A stretch of 64,000 bases of DNA from positions 248,001 to 312,000 of the forward strand of contig NZ_RPOI01000010.1 in assembly GCF_003818115.1 (NCBI RefSeq), read 5' to 3'. A program made the translations under genes and the position numbers. Shown here piece by piece: positions 10,734 to 20,225 of this stretch (positions are counted from its first letter, which is position 1; each line of letters opens with the position of its first letter). This DNA is from Citrobacter youngae. Lineage in GTDB: Bacteria; Pseudomonadota; Gammaproteobacteria; Enterobacterales; Enterobacteriaceae. Under the pieces are notes generated by a model. The model made no database searches. It worked only from the letters and a program-made list of their open reading frames with translations, and had not been told where the DNA came from.

Positions 10734-13700
10734 TTATTGGATATCGTTGAGCAAGTCACGCATGACTGGCCCAATCTTCTCGAAAGCCATTGGCGTAATG
10801 ATATCAACGTGCGCGCAGTCCTGGCGATAAATATCCAGACTGGAAATCCACGGCGACCAACTGCGTTCCGGGCTGACTCCCGGCGGTAACGTGCGTTCAG
10901 CAACAAACAGCGTCGCGTGTCCCGCAAAAGGTACGCTATGTGCCGTACTCAGCAGTCGAACCGCATCGGCGTAGTTACCTTCAATGGCACTAAACAATGC
11001 GTCGGATGCATTGCTCTGCTGAGCAGTCAGAAACGCCTCCCGCTCACGATCAATTTCCGCCAACACTTCCGGATCGAGTCCATTGGCCTCTTTTTCCGAC
11101 CAATTTTGCGTTTCCGGCGGCCAGGTATCCAGCAGGCCGAGAAACGCGACCGTTTCTCCACGCGCGTGTAATCGGGCAGCAATGCCCTGCGCCAGCGTAC
11201 CGCCCAACGAGTACCCAATCAGATAATAAGGTCCATGAGGTTGCTGACGAAGTAACGTTGCCAGGTGCTGTTCGCACACCGCATCCAGGTTTTCTGCTGT
11301 TTGCATCGGGCCATCCGGTCGCGGTGACTGGATACCCATAATCGACCACTGTGGAGGAAGATAGCGTGACAACACGCTAAACTGCCAGGCGAAACCCGAT
11401 GCCGGATGGAAGCAGAACAACACAGGACCATCGCTTTCACGCAGCGGCAGCAGCGTTTCAAATCCCAGCCGTTGCGACTGCTCGTCATCATTGCTATCCA
11501 GCAATGCGCTGAGCTGTTCGACGGTCGAGGCCACCATAATCTGCCCAGGCGTTACCTGGCGCGCAAAAATGCGGCTCAACTGCGCGGCCAGCTTCATCGC
11601 CAGCAGCGAATGCCCGCCAAGCGCAAAGAAATCCGCTTCAACATCATTGACCTCGCAGCCCAGCAAGGCCGTGAACGCCTGAGCAATAGTGGTTTCAGTC
11701 CCTGCTCGCGGCGCCCGCCCTTCCTGACGTGACGTCAGTTGTGGCATTGGTAACGCTTTACGATCCAGCTTGCCGTTGGCGCTGAGCGGGAGCTCCGCCA
11801 GTTGCAGCAGCACTGTCGGTACCATATGTGCAGGCAGGGTTGCGCGCAGACTCTCGCGCAATGCCGAAATATCCAGCGGTAAACCCGATTGTGACACCAG
11901 ATAGCCCACTAACTGGCGCGCATCGCCGCCTGTCGCTACCGCCTGATTGAATACGCAGGCATGGGCAACAGCATGCTCCACATCTGGTAGTTGTTGCATC
12001 ACCCGATCAATCTCGCCCAGTTCAATACGCTGCCCACGAATTTTTAGCTGGTCATCACTGCGCCCAAGATATTCCACCGCACCATTTTCCAGCCAGCGCG
12101 CCACGTCTCCGGTACGATACATACGTTCGCCTGGGCTAAAGGGATCGGCAACAAAACGGCTCGCCGTCAGATCCGGACGCCCCAGATAACCTTGCGCCAG
12201 TTGGATCCCTGTCAGGTACAGGTCACCGGCGACACCAATGGGCACTGGACGCATCATGGCATCGAGGATCCGCAAACCGGTGTTCCAGACCGGATAGCCG
12301 ATGGGTACGCTGTTGCCGGTTACGGCAGCGAGCTCCTCACCCCAGGCTGGATACCAGCTTACATCTACCGCCGCCTCGGTTGGCCCATACAAATTGTGCA
12401 GCGGCGCGTGGGTCAGTTGCTCCCATTCGCGGCACAATTCTGCCGGCAGCGCTTCACCGCTACAAAACACCTGTTTCAACGTGGAGCAGCTTTCCCGCGC
12501 CGTTTCTTGCGTCAGTGAGCTCACAAATGCCGCCAGCATCGACGGTACAAAGTGCGTTGTCGTCACCCCAAACGTCGCGAAGAACTGTTGCATCGCCAGC
12601 GGGTCGCGATGTGCCTCTGGTTCAGCCATCACCAGTTTTGCGCCGGCAATGAAAGGCCAGAAAAATTCCCAGACCGAAACATCAAAACTGCATGGCGTTT
12701 TTTGCGCCACCACATCGTCGGCCGTCAGCGGATAGTGATTCTGCATCCATAGCAGACGGTTAACGATTGCGGTTTGCCCCACCATCACTCCTTTTGGTCT
12801 GCCCGTCGATCCGGAAGTGAAGATGATATAGGCCGTATGATTTGGTCGTGATAAAGCGAATGGTGTGTCATCTTGCTCTGGCAGCGGAGCGGTGTAGCAC
12901 AGGCTTTCCAGCCCAGGGATACCGCTAAAACGAACCCGTTGTTCATCAGTAGTGATAAGCAACGTAGGTTTGGCGTCTTCCAGCATCATCCGCAGACGAT
13001 CGTCCGGATATCCGGTATCCAGCGGTAACCAGGCTGCCCCCGCTTCGACGATGCCGTGCAGCGCCAGCGTCAGGAAAACGGAGCGCGGTAAGGCAACCGC
13101 CACGCTGTCCCCCGGGCGCACACCGCGTTCGCGCAGCAGTTTTGCCAGTGCCACCACCTGCTGACGCATTTCGCGATAGCTAAACTGATAGCGGGCATCG
13201 GCCAGCGCCGGGGCATCCGGTGTTTTATCGGCCTGTTGCGCCACCAGCGCGCTCAGCGTAGTGGACGGGATCTCCACGCTCGTGTCGTTAATCTTCGCCA
13301 GCCGCTCATGTTCTGTCGGTAACAACATTTCGGCGTCGCCGCAGCATAGCGATGGATTGTCGGCAAACTGCTCGATAAGCGCGATTAAACGCGAGGCATG
13401 CTGCGCCAACGTAGCGGCGTCATATCGCTGCTTATTCGCCAGAATTTCAATGCTCAGCCCACCGTTTTCATCCGGGAACAGCGCCAGCTCCAGATCGTTC
13501 ACCGGTCCTGTCGCCAGCGTATGGGTGTGCGCCTGTACGCCGGGAATATTCAGCTGATAATCGAATATTTTCACGTTCAGTACCGGGCCAAACAGTGGTT
13601 CAGCCCCGGCTGCACGCCCGCTGTCGCGGACAATTTGTTCGGCATCATAGCGCTGGTGTCGGCGCATTTTCTTCATCTGCCCGGCCAGCCGTTGCGCAAG

Positions 13701-14624
13701 CGCAGGGAGACTTTCTGCTGCATCAAGTCTCACGCCAAAGGGCAGGACATTTAACACCGGTCCGGTAGCGGTAAGCGCAGCTGATCCCATACGGCGCATA
13801 AAGATAAACCCGGCAGCATAGTCCATTCGGCTGCATAAACGACCGAGCCACAATGCAACCAGCGCCAGCGCCAGATCCGCACGCTGAACATCTGGCATAC
13901 GTGACGCAAGCTGGCGGAATGAACCTTCAGGTGCAGTTAACTTCATGCGAATAATATCCGCGCTGGCTGAGCGACCTGGCAGCGGTTTGTTCGACAATGA
14001 AGCCGGCGGCGGCAGTTGTTGGCGTTGCTCAGCCCAGAATGCGCTATCACGTTGCCAGGCATCGCTTTGACGATACTGTTGATACTCTTCCACGACCTCG
14101 GCAAACGGCGTAAATGGCGAGGCTGGCGTGGATTCACCGCGCAGCCACGCTGTGTAAATTGCAGCAATCTGGCGGGTAATAGCCGGGAAACTAAAGCCAT
14201 CAACCAGTAAGTGATGATAGCGCTGATACCAGTACCAGCGTTTATCTCCCACCTGAATGAGCAGATGGAAGACCAGCGGCTTGCCACCGTCAGCGCGCAG
14301 ATCCTGTTGCAGATCCGCCCGCATCAACGCACGTGCCGCCTCGTGCGGACTGGATTCATTGCGTAAATCGAGAATGTCAGGTTCAGCAAAGGTGAGCGTA
14401 GGATCAACCCATTGCCAGATTTCACCGTTATCCTCAGTGAACTGCATCCGCAGGGTATCCGCATGCTCCAGACCGGCCACGACTGCCTTTGCCAGCAGTG
14501 GTGCATTCAGTTCACCGGTTAATTCGACATAGTGTGCAACGCTCCACGCCGAGGGCAATGTGGAGAGCTTTTCTGCCATCCAGATCCCCGGCTGGGCCGC
14601 AACTAAAGGTAAGCGCTGAGTCAT
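10734..14624 (-). CDS. entF: EntF, enterobactin synthase serine-activating NRPS
   Basis: This nonribosomal peptide synthetase of 1296 residues joins DHB-Ser units and cyclises three of them to enterobactin. Domain order is condensation (about 1-430, HHLLVDGFSF motif), adenylation (about 440-960, with IIFTSGSTGRPKGVMVGQ and LYGPTEAAVDVSW), thiolation (FFALGGHSLLAMKL, phosphopantetheine Ser) and thioesterase (IGYSLGGTLAQG with catalytic Ser). The start at 14624 follows a GGAGG Shine-Dalgarno and overlaps the ybdZ stop as ATGA. The extra upstream in-frame residues from 14762 are ybdZ in another frame. Confidence 0.98.
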   Translation of the reverse strand: MTQRLPLVAAQPGIWMAEKLSTLPSAWSVAHYVELTGELNAPLLAKAVVAGLEHADTLRMQFTEDNGEIWQWVDPTLTFAEPDILDLRNESSPHEAARALMRADLQQDLRADGGKPLVFHLLIQVGDKRWYWYQRYHHLLVDGFSFPAITRQIAAIYTAWLRGESTPASPFTPFAEVVEEYQQYRQSDAWQRDSAFWAEQRQQLPPPASLSNKPLPGRSASADIIRMKLTAPEGSFRQLASRMPDVQRADLALALVALWLGRLCSRMDYAAGFIFMRRMGSAALTATGPVLNVLPFGVRLDAAESLPALAQRLAGQMKKMRRHQRYDAEQIVRDSGRAAGAEPLFGPVLNVKIFDYQLNIPGVQAHTHTLATGPVNDLELALFPDENGGLSIEILANKQRYDAATLAQHASRLIALIEQFADNPSLCCGDAEMLLPTEHERLAKINDTSVEIPSTTLSALVAQQADKTPDAPALADARYQFSYREMRQQVVALAKLLRERGVRPGDSVAVALPRSVFLTLALHGIVEAGAAWLPLDTGYPDDRLRMMLEDAKPTLLITTDEQRVRFSGIPGLESLCYTAPLPEQDDTPFALSRPNHTAYIIFTSGSTGRPKGVMVGQTAIVNRLLWMQNHYPLTADDVVAQKTPCSFDVSVWEFFWPFIAGAKLVMAEPEAHRDPLAMQQFFATFGVTTTHFVPSMLAAFVSSLTQETARESCSTLKQVFCSGEALPAELCREWEQLTHAPLHNLYGPTEAAVDVSWYPAWGEELAAVTGNSVPIGYPVWNTGLRILDAMMRPVPIGVAGDLYLTGIQLAQGYLGRPDLTASRFVADPFSPGERMYRTGDVARWLENGAVEYLGRSDDQLKIRGQRIELGEIDRVMQQLPDVEHAVAHACVFNQAVATGGDARQLVGYLVSQSGLPLDISALRESLRATLPAHMVPTVLLQLAELPLSANGKLDRKALPMPQLTSRQEGRAPRAGTETTIAQAFTALLGCEVNDVEADFFALGGHSLLAMKLAAQLSRIFARQVTPGQIMVASTVEQLSALLDSNDDEQSQRLGFETLLPLRESDGPVLFCFHPASGFAWQFSVLSRYLPPQWSIMGIQSPRPDGPMQTAENLDAVCEQHLATLLRQQPHGPYYLIGYSLGGTLAQGIAARLHARGETVAFLGLLDTWPPETQNWSEKEANGLDPEVLAEIDREREAFLTAQQSNASDALFSAIEGNYADAVRLLSTAHSVPFAGHATLFVAERTLPPGVSPERSWSPWISSLDIYRQDCAHVDIITPMAFEKIGPVMRDLLNDIQ

Positions 14625-14839
14625 TGCGCCTCCTGTACATCGACATAGTTCGCTGGCGTCAGCGTGGTCCAGTTCGCATCCAGCCATTGCTGGCAGACTT
14701 CCTGCGACTGCGGTTCGCACACAACCGTCCAGCCAGCAGGAAGTGAGCACTGCTGAGGCCAAAGGCTGAATTGACGTTGTGGGTTTTGCAGAATGTAAAA
14801 CTGTCCCTGCGGGTTATCGAAGGGGTTACTGAATTCCAT
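14621..14839 (-). CDS. ybdZ: YbdZ, MbtH-like protein partner of EntF
   Basis: This small MbtH-family protein of 72 residues binds and stabilises the EntF adenylation domain. The family signature residues are present in NPFDNPQGQFYIL, SLWPQ and PAGWTVV, and the C-terminal half has ANYVDVQ. The ATG at 14839 has AGGAG six bases upstream. A TTG two codons earlier lies too close to the Shine-Dalgarno. Its stop overlaps the entF start, so the pair is translationally coupled. Confidence 0.95.
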   Translation of the reverse strand: MEFSNPFDNPQGQFYILQNPQRQFSLWPQQCSLPAGWTVVCEPQSQEVCQQWLDANWTTLTPANYVDVQEAQ

Positions 14840-14869
14840 ACTCAACTCCTGTCGTGGAACATCGTCCGG

Positions 14870-16087
14870 TTAAAGCGTGTCGGTGAGCGGTTGCCAGAGC
14901 GTCATCAGCCCTTGCATTAAGCCGCCGCGCCAGCAAAGCGCATCATGACCACCCTCAACCTGACGCCAGAAAATAGACTGTGGTGCAGAGGGAAATTGGG
15001 CGAATAGCGCCTGATTAGCACGAAAAATAATCGGCTCGCGGGTCCCGGCTTCCAGCACAATACGTAGACCCTGAACGCTTACCGTTCCGGCCTTCAGTTG
15101 TTCAATAATCACGCCATCCTGATGACCACCGCGATGCGGCCACCAATAAGATCCGGACTGACTGAGTACGCAGCCAAACCGTTCCGGCCAGTTCAGGCCA
15201 GCATACAGCGAAGCCAAACCGCCAAAACTTTGCCCGGCAACCACCGTACGCTGCGGGTCATCGGTGAATGGCGTCGTGGTTTTGACCAGCGGCAATAATT
15301 CCTGCTGAACTGCCAGCCAAAAATCAGCGTTACACGGCAACTCATGGCTGCGATGCGGCGTATCAATGGCATCAATCAGGAGATATACCGCGGGAGGAAG
15401 CTGGCCACGATGAGTGAGTGAGGTCAGCGCCGGCCAGACAGGCAGACTGTGTGCCCAAAATTGTCCGTCCAGCAGAATAGCCAGGGGACGTTCTTGCGGG
15501 TTGGCTTCACCGGTGGTGAAAACCCACACCCGGCGCGTATTACCCAACCGATCGCTGTGCCATTGCAGGCATACTGCGGGCAAGTCGGGATTTTCAGGGC
15601 GATCCCATCCTGGCTGTACGGGAGCATCTGGCATCTCCAGCGCAGATACCGCGTGACCACGACCGCCCTGCCAGCTCTGTGGATTAAGAGGATCGGCAAT
15701 GGCCTGCGGCAGCAGTTGTCGCCAGCCTTCGCGTAGCACAGTGCGATCGGGTGTTTCACCCGGTGCCAGCGTAGCAAAAATATCGTTCCGTTCTGTTGGA
15801 ATAAAACAGTAACTGCCGCGCCAGTTAGCGCTCAGGGAAATGCTACAGCACCAAACATTCGTTCCATCAATGCGTTGCATCGACTGAGGGGTAGCGTTTT
15901 GATGATGATCGGTGACGCCGGTAATGTAGACCCACACGCGGTGAATGGCGGACTCTTTTTCCGTTCCCTGCGGGTCACGCCACCAGAACGTTACCCGATA
16001 ATTTCCGTTGTCTTCACGCTCCCACTCCGGGCCTTTTTTCGACTGCCACCACGCCTCGCTTCCCATCATTAACGTCGTCACCGCCAT
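14870..16087 (-). CDS. fes: Fes, enterobactin esterase
   Basis: This cytoplasmic esterase of 405 residues hydrolyses imported ferric enterobactin so that iron can be released. An N-terminal enterobactin-esterase domain (VWVYITGVTDHHQNATPQSMQ) is followed by an alpha/beta hydrolase domain. That domain has the nucleophile in VAGQSFGGLASLYAGL, the SQSGSYWW segment and the final His in GGHDALCWRGGL. It heads the fes-ybdZ-entF operon and is divergent from fepA across a Fur-regulated region. Confidence 0.97.
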   Translation of the reverse strand: MAVTTLMMGSEAWWQSKKGPEWEREDNGNYRVTFWWRDPQGTEKESAIHRVWVYITGVTDHHQNATPQSMQRIDGTNVWCCSISLSANWRGSYCFIPTERNDIFATLAPGETPDRTVLREGWRQLLPQAIADPLNPQSWQGGRGHAVSALEMPDAPVQPGWDRPENPDLPAVCLQWHSDRLGNTRRVWVFTTGEANPQERPLAILLDGQFWAHSLPVWPALTSLTHRGQLPPAVYLLIDAIDTPHRSHELPCNADFWLAVQQELLPLVKTTTPFTDDPQRTVVAGQSFGGLASLYAGLNWPERFGCVLSQSGSYWWPHRGGHQDGVIIEQLKAGTVSVQGLRIVLEAGTREPIIFRANQALFAQFPSAPQSIFWRQVEGGHDALCWRGGLMQGLMTLWQPLTDTL

Positions 16088-16129
16088 AACCCCATGTTTA
16101 TTGTGAAATTTTATATTTGAGCGTGAAAT

Positions 16130-16170
16130 ATATTGATAATATTATTGATAACTATTTGCATTTGCAATAG
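16130..16170. promoter_or_regulatory. Probable Fur-binding region between fes and fepA
   Basis: The AT-rich stretch contains TTGATAATATTATTGATAAC followed by a weaker Fur-like 19-mer at 16147-16165 (GATAACTATTTGCATTTGC, about 12 of 19 matches). Tandem GATAAT-type repeats are typical of extended Fur sites. The fes-fepA intergenic region is Fur-regulated in E. coli. Confidence 0.6.
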
Positions 16171-16339
16171 CGTATTGACGCGCTGTGGGAAGCGCACACA
16201 GTTTTTCACCACTTATAAACCGACCTGGCGCTGCGTACTTTTTCTGGAACGGAGGGGTTTACGCAGATGCGGGCGACATCAGGCCTGGTGCCCAAAACGG
16301 CACACGGGTACTCGTGGCTAAAAGAAAGCAGGACATACA

Positions 16340-18631
16340 ATGAACAACAAGATTCATTCACTGGCCTTATTGGTCAATTTAGGGATTTACGGGGTAGCCC
16401 TGCCCGCGATGGCAGAAGATAAAACCGATAGCGCCGCCATCTCTCATGAAGACACCATCGTCGTTACCGCCGCTCAGCAGAACCTGCAGGCTCCAGGCGT
16501 TTCGACCATCACCGCAGATGAAATCCGTAAGAACCCTCCGGCTCGCGACGTGTCGGAAATCATCCGTACCATGCCAGGCGTTAACCTGACCGGTAACTCA
16601 ACCAGCGGTCAACGTGGCAACAACCGTCAGATAGACATTCGCGGCATGGGCCCGGAAAACACCCTGATTTTGATCGACGGCAAGCCGGTCACCAGCCGCA
16701 ACTCTGTGCGTCAGGGCTGGCGCGGCGAGCGTGATACCCGTGGTGATACCGCCTGGGTGCCGCCGGAAATGATCGAGCGTATTGAAGTGCTGCGCGGCCC
16801 AGCCGCGGCACGCTACGGTAACGGTGCTGCGGGTGGCGTGGTGAATATCATCACCAAAAAAGGCAGCAGTGAATGGCACGGCTCCTGGGATACCTATTTC
16901 AATGCCCCGGAACACAAAGACGAAGGTTCGACCAAACGCACCAACTTTAGCCTGAACGGCCCAATGGGCGGAGATTTCAGCTTCCGTCTGTACGGTAATC
17001 TCGATAAAACCCAGGCCGACGCATGGGACATCAACCAGGGTCATCAGTCAGAACGTACCGGCACATATTCAAATACCTTACCCGCCGGTCGTGAAGGGGT
17101 GATCAACAAAGACATCAACGGTATTGTGCGTTGGGATTTTGCCCCACTTCAGTCACTGGAACTGGAAGCGGGTTATAGCCGCCAGGGCAACCTGTACGCG
17201 GGTGACACGCAAAATACCAACACTAACCAGTTGGTGAAAGATAACTACGGTAAAGAAACTAACCGTCTGTACCGTCAGAACTACTCGCTGACCTGGAACG
17301 GCGGCTGGGATAATGGTGTCACCACCAGCAACTGGGTGCAGTACGAACATACGCGGAACTCTCGCACGCCGGAAGGTCTGGCCGGTGGAACAGAGGGGAT
17401 CTTCGACCCGACTGCTTCACAAAAATATGTCGATGCCGACCTGAATGACGTCATGCTGCACAGTGAGATCAGCATTCCGTTGGATCTACTGGTCAATCAA
17501 AACCTGACGCTGGGTACTGAATGGAACCAGCAGCGCATGAAGGACATGCTGTCTAACTCGCAGACCTTTATGGGCGGTAATATTCCAGGCTACAGCAGCA
17601 CCGATCGCAGCCCATATTCGAAAGCCGAGATCTTCTCTTTGTTTGCCGAAAACAACATGGAGCTGACCGACAGCACCATGCTGACACCGGGTCTGCGTTT
17701 CGACCACCACAGCATTGTGGGCGACAACTGGAGCCCGTCGTTGAACCTGTCTCAAGGTTTGGGCGACGACTTTACGCTGAAAATGGGTATCGCGCGCGCC
17801 TATAAAGCACCAAGCCTGTACCAACTCAACCCGAATTACATTCTGTACAGTAAAGGCCAGGGCTGCTATGCCACCGGTTCTGCCAGCGGTATTGGCTGCT
17901 ACATGATGGGTAACGATGACCTGAAAGCTGAAACCAGCATCAACAAAGAGATTGGTCTCGAGTTCAAACGTGATGGTTGGCTGGCTGGCGTCACCTGGTT
18001 CCGCAACGATTACCGAAACAAGATTGAAGCGGGTACGGTACCGTTTGACAGAACCTCTATCAGCAAGAAAAACGCAACAACGGGCAAGACTACAACAACC
18101 TACACCGATATCTATCAGTGGGAAAACATTCCTAAAGCGGTGGTAGAAGGCCTGGAAGGAACGTTGAACGTGCCGGTTAGCGAAACCGTTACCTGGACCA
18201 ACAACATCACCTACATGCTGCAAAGCAAGAATAAAGAGACTGGCGAACGTCTGTCGATTATTCCTGAGTACACGCTGAACTCAACATTGAGCTGGCAGGC
18301 GCGTGAAGATCTGTCACTGCAATCCACCTTTACCTGGTACGGCAAACAGCAGCCGAAGAAATACGATTACCAGGGTAAACCGGTAACCGGCAGCTCGGCA
18401 CAAGAAGTGAGTCCGTACAGCATCGTCGGCCTGAGCGCGACCTGGGACGTGACCAAAAACGTCAGCCTGACCGGCGGGGTGGATAACGTCTTTGACAAAC
18501 GTCTGTGGCGTGAAGGCAATGCCCAGACCACTGGCGATATCGTTACCGGTAATTATATGGCGGGCGCTGGCGCGTACACCTATAACGAACCGGGTCGTAC
18601 GTGGTTCATGAGCGTGAATACACACTTCTGA
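16340..18631 (+). CDS. fepA: FepA, outer-membrane ferric-enterobactin receptor
   Basis: This TonB-dependent beta-barrel receptor of 763 residues closely matches E. coli FepA. It has a signal peptide ending near AMAE, a TonB box DTIVVTAAQ and a plug domain with NNRQIDIRGMGPENTLILIDGKPV and IERIEVLRGPAAARYGNGAAGGVVNI. The 22-strand barrel ends in the terminal Phe of VNTHF. It is a little longer than the 746-residue E. coli protein, with differences in surface loops. It is divergent from fes and followed by entD on the same strand. Confidence 0.97.
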   Translation: MNNKIHSLALLVNLGIYGVALPAMAEDKTDSAAISHEDTIVVTAAQQNLQAPGVSTITADEIRKNPPARDVSEIIRTMPGVNLTGNSTSGQRGNNRQIDIRGMGPENTLILIDGKPVTSRNSVRQGWRGERDTRGDTAWVPPEMIERIEVLRGPAAARYGNGAAGGVVNIITKKGSSEWHGSWDTYFNAPEHKDEGSTKRTNFSLNGPMGGDFSFRLYGNLDKTQADAWDINQGHQSERTGTYSNTLPAGREGVINKDINGIVRWDFAPLQSLELEAGYSRQGNLYAGDTQNTNTNQLVKDNYGKETNRLYRQNYSLTWNGGWDNGVTTSNWVQYEHTRNSRTPEGLAGGTEGIFDPTASQKYVDADLNDVMLHSEISIPLDLLVNQNLTLGTEWNQQRMKDMLSNSQTFMGGNIPGYSSTDRSPYSKAEIFSLFAENNMELTDSTMLTPGLRFDHHSIVGDNWSPSLNLSQGLGDDFTLKMGIARAYKAPSLYQLNPNYILYSKGQGCYATGSASGIGCYMMGNDDLKAETSINKEIGLEFKRDGWLAGVTWFRNDYRNKIEAGTVPFDRTSISKKNATTGKTTTTYTDIYQWENIPKAVVEGLEGTLNVPVSETVTWTNNITYMLQSKNKETGERLSIIPEYTLNSTLSWQAREDLSLQSTFTWYGKQQPKKYDYQGKPVTGSSAQEVSPYSIVGLSATWDVTKNVSLTGGVDNVFDKRLWREGNAQTTGDIVTGNYMAGAGAYTYNEPGRTWFMSVNTHF

Positions 18632-18642
18632 TAGCGTTGTTC

Positions 18643-18667
18643 CCTCTCCTCCCGGTGGGGAGAGGGA
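18643..18667 (+). repeat. Hairpin between fepA and entD
   Basis: CCCTCTCC, a seven-base loop and GGGGAGAGGG form a strong stem 15-40 bases after the fepA stop, immediately before the entD start. There is no T run, so it is more likely an mRNA-stabilising or attenuating hairpin than a full terminator. It could lower entD expression relative to fepA. Confidence 0.6.
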
Positions 18668-18681
18668 AACGATACAAAATC

Positions 18682-19359
18682 ATGCGTACAACACACACAT
18701 CGTTGCCTTTCGCAGACTATTCGCTGCAGATCATCGAATTTGATCCCAACAGCTTTCACGAGCACGATCTGCTCTGGCTCCCTCACCATGCCCAGCTAAC
18801 CGCTGGCGCACGTAAACGTAAAGCAGAGCACCTGGCAGGACGTATCGCCGCAATACATGCTTTACGTGAATACGGTATCAAAACGGTGCCCGGCATCGGC
18901 GAGCAGCGACAACCGCTGTGGCCACATGGCCTCTTTGGCAGTATCAGTCATAGCGCGACAACGGCACTGGCTGTCGTCTCACGCCACCCCGTCGGACTGG
19001 ATATTGAGGCTATTTTTTCGCCGCAGGTCGCAGCTGAGCTGGCTGACAGCATTATAGACAACACTGAGAGAAAGGTTTTGCTTCATGCGTCACTCCCCTT
19101 TCCACTTGCCTTAACCCTGGCCTTCAGCGCCAAAGAGAGTCTGTATAAGGCGTTTTCAGCGCACTTGACGCACCTTCCGGGCTTCTCCAGCGCCAACGTT
19201 ATCGCTCTCACCACGACGCAGATCACCTTGCAAATCACGCCGTCATTTTCGCAAAGCCTCGCCGGGCTGAGCGTTAACGTTAGCTGGTTGCAGCGTGAAG
19301 AAAACATCATTACCCTATGCCCGGCCCCGCCATCATACTCGCCAGCCTTTTCTGTTTGA
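18682..19359 (+). CDS. entD: EntD, enterobactin synthase phosphopantetheinyl transferase
   Basis: EntD transfers phosphopantetheine from CoA to EntB and EntF. The family motifs are present: KRKAEHLAGRIAAIHAL, GSISHSATTALAVV, the magnesium-binding VGLDIEAIF and FSAKESLYKAF. The ATG at 18682 begins MRTTHTSLPFADYSL, matching the E. coli N-terminus. Longer in-frame starts lie in the fepA-entD hairpin or inside fepA. At 225 residues it is longer than E. coli EntD (about 206-209) and diverges after the KES motif, with a C-terminal tail ending PSYSPAFSV. Confidence 0.93.
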   Translation: MRTTHTSLPFADYSLQIIEFDPNSFHEHDLLWLPHHAQLTAGARKRKAEHLAGRIAAIHALREYGIKTVPGIGEQRQPLWPHGLFGSISHSATTALAVVSRHPVGLDIEAIFSPQVAAELADSIIDNTERKVLLHASLPFPLALTLAFSAKESLYKAFSAHLTHLPGFSSANVIALTTTQITLQITPSFSQSLAGLSVNVSWLQREENIITLCPAPPSYSPAFSV

Positions 19360-19377
19360 GTGGTCAGGGAAAACGCA

Positions 19378-20082
19378 CTATGCCGGTTGAAACGCCGCCA
19401 GCGATCGGCGTTGTCGCCCGTTTTCATCAAAGTTATCCGCTGCCAGCCAACGCTGCAAAACAGCGTCACACTGTGACCACTCATCGTCAATCATTGATAG
19501 CCAGTCGCTGTCGCGATTACGGCCCTTGCGCACCATCTTTTGGCGAAAACGCCCTTCATGGATAAACCCTAAACGCTCCGCCGCACGTCGGGATGCAATG
19601 TTCAGGGAATCACATTTCCACTCCACGCGGCGATAGCCCAGCGCAAACGCCTGGCGCAGCAACAGCCAGACGGTTTCAGTACCCAGCACCGTATTCTTCA
19701 TTCGTGGCGACCAGGTCACATGGCCTATCTCGACCGAGCCATTTACAAGGTCGATCGCCATAAATGAGACTAACCCCACGGCGCGACCGGATTGTAAATC
19801 AATCACCGCATAGGGAACCAAAGTGGCATCCGTTGATTTACCCGTGACCCAGCGCACGGCCTCCTCTACGCTCGCCGGACGCGTGCTGGCAAGCCAGGTC
19901 CAGTCACGTTCGTCAGGTGCCTGCGCGTAGGCGTCAAACAAATCGGCGGCATGGCGGTCAGCATTCAGGGGCTCCAGACGGCAATATTGTCCGATAAGCA
20001 CACTCCGTGGCAGCGCAGTTGCGCCATTCCAGTCCGGCAGGGCATCTCCCACCGTCTGCCCATACAGATTTATCTCTGGCAC
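19378..20082 (-). CDS. GNAT-family N-acetyltransferase (RimJ/RimL-like)
   Basis: This 234-residue protein has the GNAT fold typical of RimL-type enzymes. The segments EIGHVTWSPRMKNTVLGTE and RRVEWKCDSLNIASRRAAERLGFIHEGRFR are the characteristic acetyl-CoA-binding and C-terminal motifs. The substrate cannot be told from sequence; related proteins acetylate protein N-termini or small amines. The start is GTG at 20082 with AGGGG seven bases upstream. It is convergent with entD, 18 bases apart, and is absent from this position in E. coli K-12. Confidence 0.85.
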   Translation of the reverse strand: MPEINLYGQTVGDALPDWNGATALPRSVLIGQYCRLEPLNADRHAADLFDAYAQAPDERDWTWLASTRPASVEEAVRWVTGKSTDATLVPYAVIDLQSGRAVGLVSFMAIDLVNGSVEIGHVTWSPRMKNTVLGTETVWLLLRQAFALGYRRVEWKCDSLNIASRRAAERLGFIHEGRFRQKMVRKGRNRDSDWLSMIDDEWSQCDAVLQRWLAADNFDENGRQRRSLAAFQPA

Positions 20083-20225
20083 TGTTCAACCCCTGTTATG
20101 CAAGCAAAAACCAATTTATAGCACCCGCCATTTCACCTTCAAAGCACTGGTCAGGGATTTCTCACGCGGAACAGAAAATCGCCGCTCTTCTATACTGATT
20201 AAAAATCAACGCTCAGGGGAACACT

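Noticed and set aside
17486-18223. 245-codon open frame antisense to fepA
   Set aside because: fepA is certain over this interval and the antisense product resembles no known protein.
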